Source: Mercurialis annua (lineage: Eukaryota > Streptophyta > Magnoliopsida > Malpighiales > Euphorbiaceae). Taken from it: a stretch of DNA of 64,000 bases. This document shows positions 13,845 to 24,674 of this stretch, piece after piece (position 1 is the stretch's first letter; every line of letters begins with the position of its first letter). The position numbers and the translations under genes are program-made. The notes below the pieces were generated by a model. It saw only the letters and a program-made list of their open reading frames with translations. It was not told the origin of the DNA and ran no database searches. The stretch lies in the NCBI RefSeq assembly GCF_937616625.2, contig NC_065570.1, forward strand, positions 69,653,665 through 69,717,664, read 5' to 3'.

Positions 13845-15639
13845 GCTATTACATATGAATATCATCACCACAACTTCATATTTCCAGAATTGAGTAGAGA
13901 TAGGCTTCATCTTCATCTCCTTCCTCCTACTTCATGTCAAAAATTCAAATCCACCTACAAGCTTCGTTTCTCGTCCGATTCGCGTGATTCTTGCGGCAAC
14001 GGAACGAGAGAGAGATTCTCTACTGATCTAACTCATCAATTTAAGGTAAAAAGCTCAATTTTTGGTTAGGGTTTTCGGTTATAGGGCTGTTTACGATTTA
14101 GAATTTTAAGAATGGAGTTTTGATTCAAAAATCTTTGAAAGCTTGTAGATTCTTCGTTTGATATCGGAATTGGGCGATTTTTGCGGCGTTGGAACGAGGG
14201 AAGAATTTCCTACTGATCTAGACTAACATCTGAAGGTAAAAAACTCAACTCTCAGTTACGGTTTACAGAACATAGGGGCTGTTTTGTTGATTTTTAATGA
14301 TGATACTTGATTCAAATGCTAAAATTGGTATTTATGAGATAAATTTATGAGTTGTGATGGATTGATTGTGAGTTGTAAGAGTTATGAGAGTTGTGTATGT
14401 TTTAGGGTATGGTGGCAAGAATAAGAGGCTGAACTTTCCTTCCCCCGAAGTTAGAACGTATTTGATTTGAGTTTAAACGTAACACTACGAAGCTAGAATC
14501 GGTGTTAATGTAAAATGAGTTTGAAACTAATCTATAGACCAAGGATTATTAGTGTTCATGGTTGTTTATGAGGGCTGCATTATATTGACACAAGATAATA
14601 ATTTTGTTAAGATCTTAGTATTGACATGTTATAGTTGCGAAATAAGTTTACGTAAACTAGTTTGACGTTTTGCAGAAAATTGTTCTGCAAAACAGCCATA
14701 TTGCAAGGGCAATATCTCGAGCTATATAGCTCCAAATTAAGTTCCGTTTGTTGGTACGGAAACTTAAGGATGTCGTCTATAAATGTCTAAGTTTAAGTTT
14801 CTGCTAGTTTGGCCTCGAAATGGCTCAAATAATTCAGAACATTATGTTGCGTATAGCAGCTCTGAAATTTGGACAGCCCCAAGTTATTAACTTTAGAGCC
14901 AAATTCCGACATCTTCGGGTACTTATCTCAGTCCGAGACCTAAATGAAAGTTGTAGGCGACGTTCTGAACATTAAGAATGTCAATTTTATTTAGTGGTCG
15001 GACTGTTTTAAGTAAACGGTTTCAATAGCCGAAGTTGGCTAGAAACCTAGTTTTGGATTAACTAATTATAGTTAGATTGTTATTGATTCAAGCTATTATC
15101 GACTTTGCGTAGACTTGACGAGGCGACTACCAATGGAACCCGGAACTTACAAAACGCGACATCGCTAAACTATTATCGAAGGTTATGGATAGCAAGCGGT
15201 GAGTATATTTTACTCACTCTTATTATCGTATTAAAAATTATTTTATATATACTATATATTATTATTATTAAATGCATCGCATTAGTTATTTGAGTTGAAT
15301 TGTTTGATTTGGATTGTTGGTATATGATTGAATTATATTCAATTTGTTTGTTTATGGAGTGAACTACATTGTATTGGATTGACTTGTTTGATGTATGAAT
15401 TGTATTACTTTGCTTAAGACTTGTCGATTATTTGCCAATGTGAGTTTGTATATGATCCGAAGAAACGAGCTACCTATTGGGCGTCAATAGGCCGTGTGAT
15501 CACCGGTGTTTATGAAAGTCTAGATATTCGTACATAGATACGTTGATATGAGCTCATTAAATATTGATCATATTTATGATTATGAAATGGAATATGTTTG
15601 GGTATCGGAAAGGAGGATTATAATTGTGGCAGATACGAG

Positions 15640-15803
15640 GTAACTCGGTCGAACTATCTCGGGACCTGTATCTGGTGGGTAACTCGGTCGAACTATCTCG
15701 GGACCCACAATTTGGGATTAAGCAGTGGCATGAGTAACTCGGTTGAACTATCTCGGGACTATGCCACGTGGTAGCGGGTAACTCGGTCGAACTATCTCGG
15801 GAC
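15640..15803. repeat. Four spaced copies of a 26-bp motif inside the LTR
   Basis: Copies start at 15640, 15679, 15734 and 15778. Each contains gaactatctcgggac preceded by taactcggt(c/t). Three are identical over 26 bp and one has a single change. The spacers (13, 29 and 18 bp) differ in sequence. Read on the minus strand they give a repeated SRDSSTELP frame, which I regard as accidental. Confidence 0.85.
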
Positions 15804-17190
15804 CCGGCCACTCTGACGATATGATTCGAATATGATTCGGATTAGGAGAGGTTAAGGAGTTTAAGATTAAGGTTTCGATCGGATCAAATACTTGTCTTAA
15901 GTGAATTGTTTGCAATTGCTGTGATTATATATGTTGGAATGGTTTGAAAATGTGATTGTATATATTTGTTTTAAAAAATATTTTAAGTGCGATGCTTATT
16001 TTGATAATATGGTAAGTAAAGTATAACTCACTCAGCTTAATAGCTGACCCCCAAATAGTGTGTTTTTCAGGTGCCTAGATTCTAGACGTGGCTAGAAGTC
16101 CGTCTTTGACCAGAGGTTCCTTTGGGCTATGTTCAGTCCCGACTTTCGTAGTTGCTGCAGTAGTGTGATTCTGACCGGTGTCGTGGCCTAGCATATTAAC
16201 ATGTTTTCATGATGTCTATAGTTGTTGTCATTAAATATACGCTTTGTTGGCTACGATTATTGTATTTGTTCCACGGAGGTAGATACCCGTGAAGTGACTT
16301 TGACACTAGTAGTTTATGCCGGGCTAGTACGTACCTGATACGGAAACGATAAGCCCGAGCAAGTTGTAAGACTTTACTAGTGTATATAAATGTATCTTTG
16401 TTTTGTTAAATGCTTCCGTTTGTAAGGTCAAGGTTTATATGATAATTGCGAAAAAGTTTTAGTAAATTTCAGGCTTGTTACGGGTTTCGGAACTACAATT
16501 CCCATTCCCTAGCGCCGGTCGCGGCTCGAGAAATCGGGTCGTGACATTTTCGTCCTCATGGAATTTAGCGAGCGCCGCCACAAAGATTAGGGGATTTACT
16601 GATTGTTTTTAAATATAAATGGGGTTTGTTGTAAGGCACCCCAAAAATTAGGGGCCGTGGCAGATTATTAGCCTATTTGAAAAGGTGGTGTTATTGTAGG
16701 TAAATTGTGTACAAAATACGGGCAATCAAGTAGTTTGGCGAAAAACAAAGCAACATATCGAATTTTTTGGGGCTACTCGAGTTTATTTCTACCTAGAGCT
16801 AAAATATTTTGGGGTTAACTGCTGGTTAATTTCGGATCATTATTCAAACATTTTTCTATAAATTTGTTGATATGTAGAGTAAAATTTTACTTTAAATTTG
16901 TACATAATTTGTTTGTTGCCATTAGAAATTTTGACGCTCAATTTTGAGATATTTTAATTTTTTTAATTAATAAAAACTAACCAAACTATAAAAATATGAT
17001 AATACAAAATAAAAAAATTGTACAGTTTTCCCTTTTCAGAAAATAAAAAATGCATGGACTAAATCTCTACATATAAAAGTATAAGGATCTAAAGTCAAAT
17101 AAATAAAAATAGAGGGACTTTAGAATGAGTTATGCCACGAACACAAGAGAAATCAAAACGACATGGTGTACAACAGCCGAGTCATATACA

Positions 17191-17252
17191 TATAAATTCC
17201 TTTTCGATTCAAAAAGAAGAGCTTTCAGTTCCTGCTCTGGCGCCATAACCAG
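17191..17252 (+). promoter_or_regulatory. Candidate TATA box and first exon of a small gene
   Basis: tataaatt at 17191-17198 is followed, at the expected distance, by a leader ending ataaccag at 17252 with donor gttagctc. A matching acceptor (tttatgcag) ends at 17832. The intron would contain the hAT-like MITE 17406-17623. Nothing confirms transcription. Confidence 0.3.
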
Positions 17253-17405
17253 GTTAGCTCTTTTCAATTCTTAGGGATCCACTTTATTTTATAGTTATGA
17301 AAATCTATTATAACCACAACATTATTTGTCAGTTCATCTTGTAATAATCTAATAATTTTTGATGATTGATGGGAGCGTTTGTGGGAGAAATTGAATCCAC
17401 GACAT

Positions 17406-17623
17406 CAAGGGCGGACCTAGGAAGAGCATATGGTGGTCAACTGCTCATCTTATAATTTTGAGTCCTTTAAAAAACGTTAACATGGAATTGAAAAATATAA
17501 TTTTTTCACCTTAAATTATATAGTTTGTCCACCTTAAAATATATTTGTTGTCAATTTTACTCATCTTATAAAATTTCAATATAATTTTGACCACCTTATA
17601 AAATATTTTTGGGTCGGCCACTG
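17406..17623. mobile_element. hAT-like MITE (218 bp)
   Basis: It starts caagggcggacc and ends ggtcggccactg, a variant of the CAGGGGCGGA...CCACTG ends. The 8-bp target duplication cacgacat at 17398-17405 and 17624-17631 is perfect. The interior repeats 'cacctta(t)aa' units. A related copy is at 35056-35276. Confidence 0.88.
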
Positions 17624-17839
17624 CACGACATAACAGTTTGCTGCACAACGCTTATACCATTTCTATAGCTCATTGGTATTTATGTTATTCTTACTGGTGC
17701 TTGTTACGACCATCTTTTATTCTTGACCTTAATTACACTGCAGCATAAATGTTTCATAATTCCAGACCTTAATTTCTTCTGTTGCTAACTTCCATTATTG
17801 CTTCCGAAAATATATGGTTCATGTTTATGCAGCCGAGAA

Positions 17840-17914
17840 ATGCTATGCGACACGAAGTGGTATAGCCTCGAATGGCACGAATTCCATATATTGTTATATA
17901 TAGAGAGAATATAA
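17840..17914 (+). CDS. Possible 24-aa peptide ORF
   Basis: The reading frame starts at the ATG eight bases after a good 3' splice site (17832). It encodes a 24-residue peptide beginning MLCDTKWYSLEWHEFH, rich in aromatic residues and His. It would be the second exon of the putative leader exon ending at 17252. I do not recognise the peptide. It ends 55 bp before the stop codon of the convergent P450 gene. It may equally be chance; only conservation or RNA data would decide. Confidence 0.22.
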   Translation: MLCDTKWYSLEWHEFHILLYIERI

Positions 17915-17969
17915 TACAGATCATAATACTTTTAAACATTGTGATTACATAGAAATGTTGATCATAGTC

Positions 17970-20483
17970 TTAATCTTGAAGGGGCTTCAAGGTTATAGGC
18001 AACCCACTCCTCAGTCTGGGCACATGCGTAGTCTTTTCAAGGCTTGGGTCTCTATCTACAATTGTCCACCTTTCATGAAATAATACAATTAATTTATTAA
18101 TAAATAATTAAACTCTGCACGGCTCAGACAAAACATACGCATACTATTTGATTTGATTTGATCGGTTTAATTGATAATTTTTATGTGCATTATGAATGAA
18201 GTATAATATAGCAAGAGGATACTTACTGGTATTGGCTGGTGAGCCTGTATAAAAACACCAACATAGACAATCTTGCCATTTCTATTCCTAAGCAAGTCCT
18301 CGGTCCAGCTCCAAAAGGTATGAAACTGTATGGTTTTTGTAGTTCCTGGATCCAAAATTAACAACTCTTAATTTAATTATCTCATTATATATAAAGAAGA
18401 AAAGTGAACTAATAAACAAGAAACATTACATCAAATCTTGAAGGGTTGAACTGCAAAGGATCCTTGTACAATGTTGGATCAAAATGAATGTAAGTTGCAT
18501 CCACATTTACATTCCATCCTTTCTTTATCTCATAAACTGAACACATTTATTATGTCAATAATTGAAATTGAACTAAAGTTTATGTCAAAATTAAAAGTTT
18601 TGATTAAATTTATTAAAAGTTGAGAAGATTTGAACTTTTATATCCTCTCGAAGAAAGTAAATAGTACCGTCGAGTGTGCAATCATTTTGTGCAACTCGGG
18701 GAAACCACAGCACAACATTTGACATTCTCAATGATTCTTTGACAACCTGCACAGTTATTGTTTTTTTTTTGTGTGTGTTCTTCAAAATGTCAACAACGCA
18801 TATTACGTTTTCTGATGAAACATCGATCAATTAACTTAAAACTCATGGTCTAACCTTGTAACAATAGGACATCTTGTTTAAATCTTCTATAGAAACTGTA
18901 TTTCCTTGCAAAATTTGAGTAATCTCCAACTGTTCCTCCTGTAAATTCATAAAAAATGTCAGGCTTATAATCATTTAAAGACTTTTTTTTATATATTTGT
19001 TGATCTGTACAAATAAATCATACTCTAAGCTTGTGAAGGACTTGTTTGTTGTCATCCAGGAATTTGACACTCCACATCATGGACGCTGCAGAGCTAACTT
19101 GTCCTGAAACGAGTAATGTTAACAGATTATCCATAATCTCCGAGTCATCAAGCTTTTCATTTGATGAGTTTGAATCTTTTTCTAACAGACTCTGCAGGAA
19201 GTCATCTTTATACTCTTCCCCGTTCCGCCGTCTAGCAATCATCTTTTCAAATATTTTCATTAGCCTTTCCCTTGCCTGTCACCATTTTTTTGATCAACTA
19301 TTTATATAATGTTTCTGTCACAGGAAAGGTAAATACTGAAACGAAAAAAGTTGAGGCAGAAAATGCAAAATAACATTTGTTTACAAGGATTGTTATAAAT
19401 AATATACGGTTTTGTAGTTTTAGAAGCGCTCCCAAAAATATAGGACTGGATAAGTTCTCGAACAAATTGACAGTAATTCGAACAGACTCTGAGCATTTAC
19501 AAGATAGGACTAATTTGAAAAAATATAAGAGGTATAATGTTTAGTTTACTTACTTTCATGCCTTTGTAGTAGGTAGAGCCAGGAATCATGAGAGGAACAG
19601 ATAACAAGGCATCAGAAACCGCAGCACAGTCTCTGAGTATCTGCTGCAATAAGGATTCTTCTGTAATGCTCATCAGCATATCACACATTGAATCTAAAGT
19701 GAGCTGCTTAAAGAGATCATGAAGCATTAATTAGTTTCTGAATAGAGTCATAACTTCTATGCTAGAGATTACAACTTTGCAGGAGATACAATCACTTGAT
19801 TCAACAACAATTAACAGGAAATTTAGAATAGAACATGAGTTACCTTCATGGTGAAGTCAAGAACAGCAAAGGTTTTTCCACTTTCTTGTAAATTCTTCAG
19901 TCTGAGACAGAGCATGTGATCAAATTTTTGGACAAATTTGGATAAACAAGGCATGGAGAAAAGCGCAGACAGAACGTGTCTAATCCTTTTATGACTCTCA
20001 AGAGGTACAGCAAACACACTCTTCCCTCCAACAACAGTTGCCATTGATTTGATGTATCCTTTGTTGAATTCACTAAAATCGCCACTAAACACTTTTCTTG
20101 CAGCTTCTGTAGTCGGAACAAATACATGGATCTTCCCGAACATTCTTGTCTTGAACCATTTTCCATACCTGTTTGATAAAGATTCAAGTAATCAGTAAGT
20201 TGGAATCCATGCTATAATCTTTTAAAAAAAAGACTAACCGTTTTCGTCGAAGTCTGACAAAATCATAGCATCCTTTTGTAGAGTTAGTAGCAGAAAGAAA
20301 AGAAAAGGTTTCACCAACAAAAGGTAAGCCAAGGCCACCAGGAATGTTGTCTTGTGAACTCATCTTTTTTCTCCAAGCTTTTCTCAAGACTGCAAATACC
20401 GCTATTGTTAAGAATGCAACCATCATAATATCATACTTGTTTTCTATCAGGAACATAAGTTTTTCCTTTGATAAATTTACCAT
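17970..20483 (-). CDS. CYP722: Cytochrome P450, CYP85 clan, CYP722-like
   Basis: Nine exons (20483-20239, 20168-19844, 19703-19554, 19275-19024, 18938-18855, 18746-18668, 18536-18430, 18345-18227, 18069-17970) give 486 aa with all phases kept. An N-terminal membrane anchor (about residues 15-38) is followed by RKAWRKK and the hinge IPGGLGLPFVGET. ExxR is E356-S-L-R359, the PxRF motif is NPSRF, and the haem loop is FGAGPRTCLG with Cys432. Wording such as NKGYIKSMATVVGGKS, MIPGSTYYKGMKARERLMK and DDSEIMDNLLTLL fits CYP722 of the CYP85 clan. Members of CYP722 act on strigolactone precursors (carlactonoic acid oxidation in the A and C groups). The I-helix reads VSGQVSSAA (residues 296-304), lacking the usual acidic-Thr pair. 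A related clan member such as CYP88 or CYP707 is less likely. It probably acts at the ER. Confidence 0.85.
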
Positions 20484-20546
20484 TTTCAAACTCCAATTTT
20501 TGAGATCAAGAAATTTGTTGTCTATCTAATCAACAACAGTATGTGT

Positions 20547-20554
20547 CTTTTATA
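20547..20554 (-). promoter_or_regulatory. TATA box of the P450 gene
   Basis: tataaaag on the minus strand lies about 64 bp upstream of the ATG at 20483, which would place transcription start near 20520. Further upstream (20700-21140) the DNA is extremely AT-rich with no gene. Confidence 0.6.
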
Positions 20555-21357
20555 CAAGAAGTGAGGTGAGTTTTAGAAATAAGACAAAAAGCATAAAGAT
20601 ATAAATTTGTTTTGAGTTCATGGCATCTTTGAAGATGGATCTACTCCTACTTTAATGAAATGGTTAACATCTAGTGACTCACAGATGCTAATCTTGTATT
20701 TATTTATGTCCCAATTTAATATTTGATTACCCCATCACCCATTAAATAATAAATGACAACTAGGAATCTGATCCATCATAAGAAAAAAAATTGGGACATA
20801 CATAAATTTTTAATGTAGTATAGTTAAGATATAATAATAAGTTTTTATAGTTATGTAATTAAAAAAATTATTCAATAGGAAAAAAAAATTAAAATTAAGA
20901 TATAATAATAATTTTTTAATGTAGTATAATTATATATTAAATAATTACAATTAATTTTATACTTATGTAATTAAAAAAAATATGCTAAGTAATTATAATA
21001 AATAATTTAACTTTTTGTAAATAAAAAATAACTTTAAATAAATTTTTTATAGTAAAATAAATTCAAAAAATAAAAAAATAGTCATTAATTTAAAATAATT
21101 TTATAATTAACAAAATAATTAATTTTTTTAAGAAAGAAATTTATAGTCATTTTTAACCACAAGGGATTATTTGCACTTTTTAGTTTAAAGAAATAAAAAA
21201 TTTAACAGAGTTAACTGTGTGGTTTTTTTTACCATTTTTGATTACCATAGGAGTTTAATTGAGTAACAGTTCACCTCAAGAGCCTAAATACTCATAAGCT
21301 GGGACTACATGAGTTAATATGTACTTTTTGCCCAAAAAAAAAAACAAATTGAGCTTT

Positions 21358-21408
21358 CTCAAAATACAATTGGCCCAAATGCTCCTCAAAATACAATTGG
21401 CCCAAATG
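21358..21408 (+). promoter_or_regulatory. Two tandem copies of a 24-bp box with TTGGGCC motifs
   Basis: A 24-bp unit containing acaattggcccaaatg occurs at 21358-21381 and again, identically, at 21385-21408. Each carries one inverted TTGGGCC, the plant 'site II' element found upstream of housekeeping and growth-related genes and bound by TCP factors. It lies about 300 bp upstream of the ORF at 21701. Confidence 0.55.
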
Positions 21409-21700
21409 AAATTTATGAAGTAAGTCTGATCTGATTACCTGCAAATATACCCAAGAAAGAATTCACGGTGACCCGCATGTGACATGATCACTTCCCCTTA
21501 CCTACGATAACCGCCCTTAACAGAAATATCAACTGAACGAGTCTCTTAAACAGAATCAAACTCTATTTCCAAAACCCCACAAAACCTTGACGCCTATCTC
21601 TCTCCCAAAATCAAGAAAAGCCCTAAAATTTTCTTTGGATTCTTGATTTCTTTTGCTTGTTATTTTGATTTCTGTCATTTGGGTTCTTTTTGTGCTGTTG

Positions 21701-22759
21701 ATGCTATCAAAAATGGATCATAAGAAAGAAGATAAAGAGAATCCTAAACCTAATAAGTCTGCTTCTTCTAGTAAAGAGAATGACACTGCACTGCAGAAGA
21801 AGCAGAAAAGTGAATCTGATCGGCTAAATGCTCTGATGCAAACTATACAAGATGGTGAGAAGACGCGCAAAGACTTGATTGATTTGTTTGTTAAGGTAAT
21901 GGGCCAAACTGTTCCACAGGAAAAACAAGACATTTCTCAGAATCTGAAAGCCTTATTCAGTGCACCTCTTCATGGCAACATCAAACAACTCCATCAGAAG
22001 ATCATCAGCTTCAAGTCATCGCAATCTGTAGAGAGTAACATATTTCAGGGACTCCGACTCAAGATTCATGCGCTGTTGCATGGAGGAGATCATCAAGACT
22101 ATCTTCAAGATTTCAAGATCAATGATATTGTTGACAAAGAGGAAAGCGACAAGATGAGTTTCATTGATTTCTTCAAAGACTTTGATAAATCCGATTCTGG
22201 TTATGAGCTTTTGAAATCTTTAAAGGGCAGAGCAATCGAGCATGGGAAGAATCTGTTTCAAATGGTTATATTTCTGATGTTCTTGATGTCAAAAGATGAT
22301 GATGTAATGGCCAAATTCAAAGTTGTTAGAGATACACTCAAATGGGTTTCTGAAGGTGAGTGTTCTGTGGTGATTGGGAGGCTTCTCGAATTACTTGACA
22401 CAGCAGATATGAAAATAAGCAAGAATAAGTATGAAGAGCTTGAAGAAGATGTCAGTGACGAACTTATTCTTTTATTAGTGAGAGAAATCTGCTATTTGGA
22501 GCTTTTCTGGATGCAGCGAAGACTTCCTAATTCAAAGATTGGATTTGCATTACCGATAGCCGATGACATAAAAAGATGTGAACAAGTATTGAAGAAATTA
22601 GAGATGGAGGTGAATGAACTGTTGGAAACATCTGGACTCAATTTCGGAGAAGGAGATCATCTGATTCTCAAGGAAGGGGACGATTACAAGGCAATGGAGT
22701 CGAAGATAAATGAGCTGTGGGATCAAATTGAGGAGTTAAATTCTGAATCAGCTCAATAA
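21701..22759 (+). CDS. Intronless gene, uncharacterised 352-aa helical protein
   Basis: One uninterrupted frame runs from ATG 21701 (MLSKMDHKK) or ATG 21713 (348 aa) to TAA at 22757-22759. The N-terminal 45 residues are highly charged (Lys, Glu, Asn, Ser). The rest is Leu/Lys/Glu-rich and probably mostly alpha-helical. It has short heptad-like stretches, a hydrophobic NLFQMVIFLMFLMS segment near residue 195 and a C-terminal helix ending IEELNSESAQ. No catalytic motif, signal peptide or zinc-binding pattern is visible, and I do not recognise the family. Codon use looks normal, and a clear leader and a plausible 3' region with AATAAA-like sequence (near 23008) support a real gene. It may be a stress-type or scaffold protein, but that would be guesswork. 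Confidence 0.7.
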   Translation: MLSKMDHKKEDKENPKPNKSASSSKENDTALQKKQKSESDRLNALMQTIQDGEKTRKDLIDLFVKVMGQTVPQEKQDISQNLKALFSAPLHGNIKQLHQKIISFKSSQSVESNIFQGLRLKIHALLHGGDHQDYLQDFKINDIVDKEESDKMSFIDFFKDFDKSDSGYELLKSLKGRAIEHGKNLFQMVIFLMFLMSKDDDVMAKFKVVRDTLKWVSEGECSVVIGRLLELLDTADMKISKNKYEELEEDVSDELILLLVREICYLELFWMQRRLPNSKIGFALPIADDIKRCEQVLKKLEMEVNELLETSGLNFGEGDHLILKEGDDYKAMESKINELWDQIEELNSESAQ

Positions 22760-23685
22760 AAGGTTAGAGATGTGAGTCTTGGAATCATCAGTTTATCATG
22801 TTTTGATTGGTTGAAACAAGTAGTTTGGAATTACACAAGCTTTTGATTGTAGTTTTTCAGTAAGGGTTTAGTAGCAGTAGTAGTAGACTAGTATGGCTTT
22901 TGTTCTGCTTCGGCATTGACTGGTAGGTTATTCTGCCTGTGAATGATACACACAGATCAGCTCACATTTATGGCTTTAAGCAGTGAAATCTGGAACTTGT
23001 AGCAGAGAAATAAAGTTTTGATTTTGGTTATCTTCAATCCTAATTCTATGTTTGCTTCTTCATTATATGTGAATGATGTCTGGATGAATTCTTACCATTC
23101 TGTTTTATATTTCATTTGACATAGACATGACTAGTTCTATATGTGTGACTGTCAATGCTTAATTAGCATATCAGCTGTGATATCTACTAACTGAAAATAC
23201 ACACATTTTAAGATACAAAAACTCCATGCATTTCGTTACACCTTTACCAAAGAAAATGAGGTTCCTTGCATAACTTTTACAACGTCAAACTCATCGGAAT
23301 GTACGTGTGGTTCAGCATCTCTTGATAATTAATTTTCTTGGCATGTCCAAAGCTTTTTTAATCCATGGTTTTTTAAGACATTCGGCCTAAAAATATCATA
23401 GGACATATTGCATTAGTTATCAAATTTTATAATCAATTCTTGTAATTAAAAGAAAGGCATAAATGTTCGCATTCAAAATCAATAAAATTAAAATCGCAAA
23501 TATTTGAAGCATAAAACATGACTATAAATATATGTATTTCTTGTTATAACTTTTTACGAGAAGTATTAATTATTTTAAGAGATTTAATTGATGTCCTAAA
23601 TGGTAGATTGGATACATATGAGCATGAGAAGCATGAGAAAAAGAAAGACCCAAAACATGGACATAGGGACTACACACAAGAGGAA

Positions 23686-23706
23686 GCAGCAGCAGCAGCA
23701 GCAGCA
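23686..23706 (+). repeat. (GCA)7 trinucleotide repeat in a short ORF
   Basis: Seven perfect GCA units lie within overlapping short open frames (about 23518-23790), giving poly-Ala or poly-Gln depending on frame. A Lys/Glu/His-rich stretch precedes it. I cannot tell whether either frame is a gene; apart from this, the interval 22760-24242 shows only the 3' region of the upstream gene and AT-rich DNA. Confidence 0.6.
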
Positions 23707-24242
23707 ATTACAGTTGCATTTGGTTCTTGAGGATATTATTATGCCTTCCATCACACCAAATATTCCAACAAAGAAGATCAGGTAGCTCATGCAAACAACC
23801 ACCATCATCATCATCACTCCCTACCTAATTATGTTAGTTAATTAATTAAGTATTTGTGTGTAAATAATTAATTAATTATTAGTTGATCTTGGTTATCATT
23901 ATTCATTAATCATCACAACCCTAAATACATGGAGCAATTGCCGTGAAATGTTTCTTGTACCGTCCTTAATTTTGTAAAAACTTGTATGGTTTGTTTGTCT
24001 TACTGTATTTCATGACTATTGAATGTTAATTGTAGTAAAATATGTTAAATATTTATCAAATCAATAATCATTGGAACTTTTAAGGACTCCTTCACATTAA
24101 AAAAAAAATCGTACGAATAAATTCTGTAAATAGTACTATAAAACCAACAACTAAAAGTAAATTGACACTTTTTTTTGGCACTGTCGGAATCTTCATCCTT
24201 AAAAAACAAAACTACTCACATTGAACATTAGCTTAAATTAAA

Positions 24243-24621
24243 GGTCTAATTACTTAAAAACCACTCACCTTATAACTTTTTTTCATTTATACCATGCCTT
24301 AGGAAAATTTTCAATTGTACCCTATTTTCGATTTTTATGTTTCGTTTGTACCCAAAAGAATTTTTTTTGATAATTTAATTAATTTAAACATGAAAATATT
24401 AAAAGCAAAATATATAAATGATTAACATTAACGTTTTATTAGAATATATGTTAAAAATAAAGGACTAATGTAAACTCTTTTTCAAAAGAAAATAGGTCAA
24501 TTCAACTCATTAGGTAGAGATGAAACATAAAATTCAAAAATATGGTACAATTGACAATTTTCCTAGGTCATGATATAAATGGAAAAAAATTACAAGATGG
24601 GTGGTTTTAAGTAATAAGACC
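24243..24621. mobile_element. MULE-type palindromic MITE (379 bp)
   Basis: Inverted repeats of over 100 bp are present. The left begins ggtctaattacttaaaaacc and the right, reversed, begins ggtcttattacttaaaacc. A perfect 9-bp target duplication, taaattaaa, occupies 24234-24242 and 24622-24630. There is no coding sequence. Confidence 0.9.
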
Positions 24622-24674
24622 TAAATTAAAAGTCCAAAATTTATAGGGATAAGACTATGTGCTACTAATATACT

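Larger units (their letters stand above)
13238..16546. mobile_element. Solo LTR of a Ty3/gypsy-type retrotransposon (3309 bp)
   Basis: It starts tgtaataccccg and ends gggtcgtgaca, that is TG...CA termini, between a perfect 5-bp target duplication ttttc at 13233-13237 and 16547-16551. No second LTR, primer-binding site, polypurine tract or gag-pol reading frame is present, so this is a solo LTR left by recombination. An LTR over 3 kb with a TGTAATACCCCG start resembles Tekay/Del-type chromoviruses (family assignment is inference). A TATA box lies at 13837. An internal duplication (about 13975-14060 against 14165-14250) and a tandem motif array (15640-15803) lie inside. Confidence 0.9.
11829..16673. 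mobile_element. MULE-like foldback element, split by two later insertions
   Basis: The left arm (from 11829, ggttaatgatctgctacag) and the right end (reversed from 16673, ggctaataatctgccacgg) are long inverted repeats. They are flanked by a 9-bp target duplication with one mismatch, tatttcaaa at 11820-11828 and tatttgaaa at 16674-16682. The 9-bp size points to the Mutator superfamily. Without the hAT-like insert (12449-13042) and the solo LTR (13238-16546) the element is about 0.93 kb. Its centre (12150-12420) holds GC-rich 'ctccggccacc' arms around copies of 'gttcttcaacgaagaacag'. There is no transposase. Confidence 0.85.

Noticed and set aside
15640..15803. CRISPR-like array of four repeats with variable spacers
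   Set aside because: Only four copies, irregular spacing, located inside a plant LTR; no cas genes and a eukaryotic genome.
15557..15811. Minus-strand ORF with repeated SRDSSTELP
   Set aside because: It is created by the spaced 26-bp motif inside the solo LTR; it has no start context, and the spacers shift the surrounding sequence.
13238..16546. A complete LTR retrotransposon or LARD
   Set aside because: No second LTR, primer-binding site, polypurine tract or coding domain; a single TG...CA unit with a 5-bp duplication is a solo LTR.
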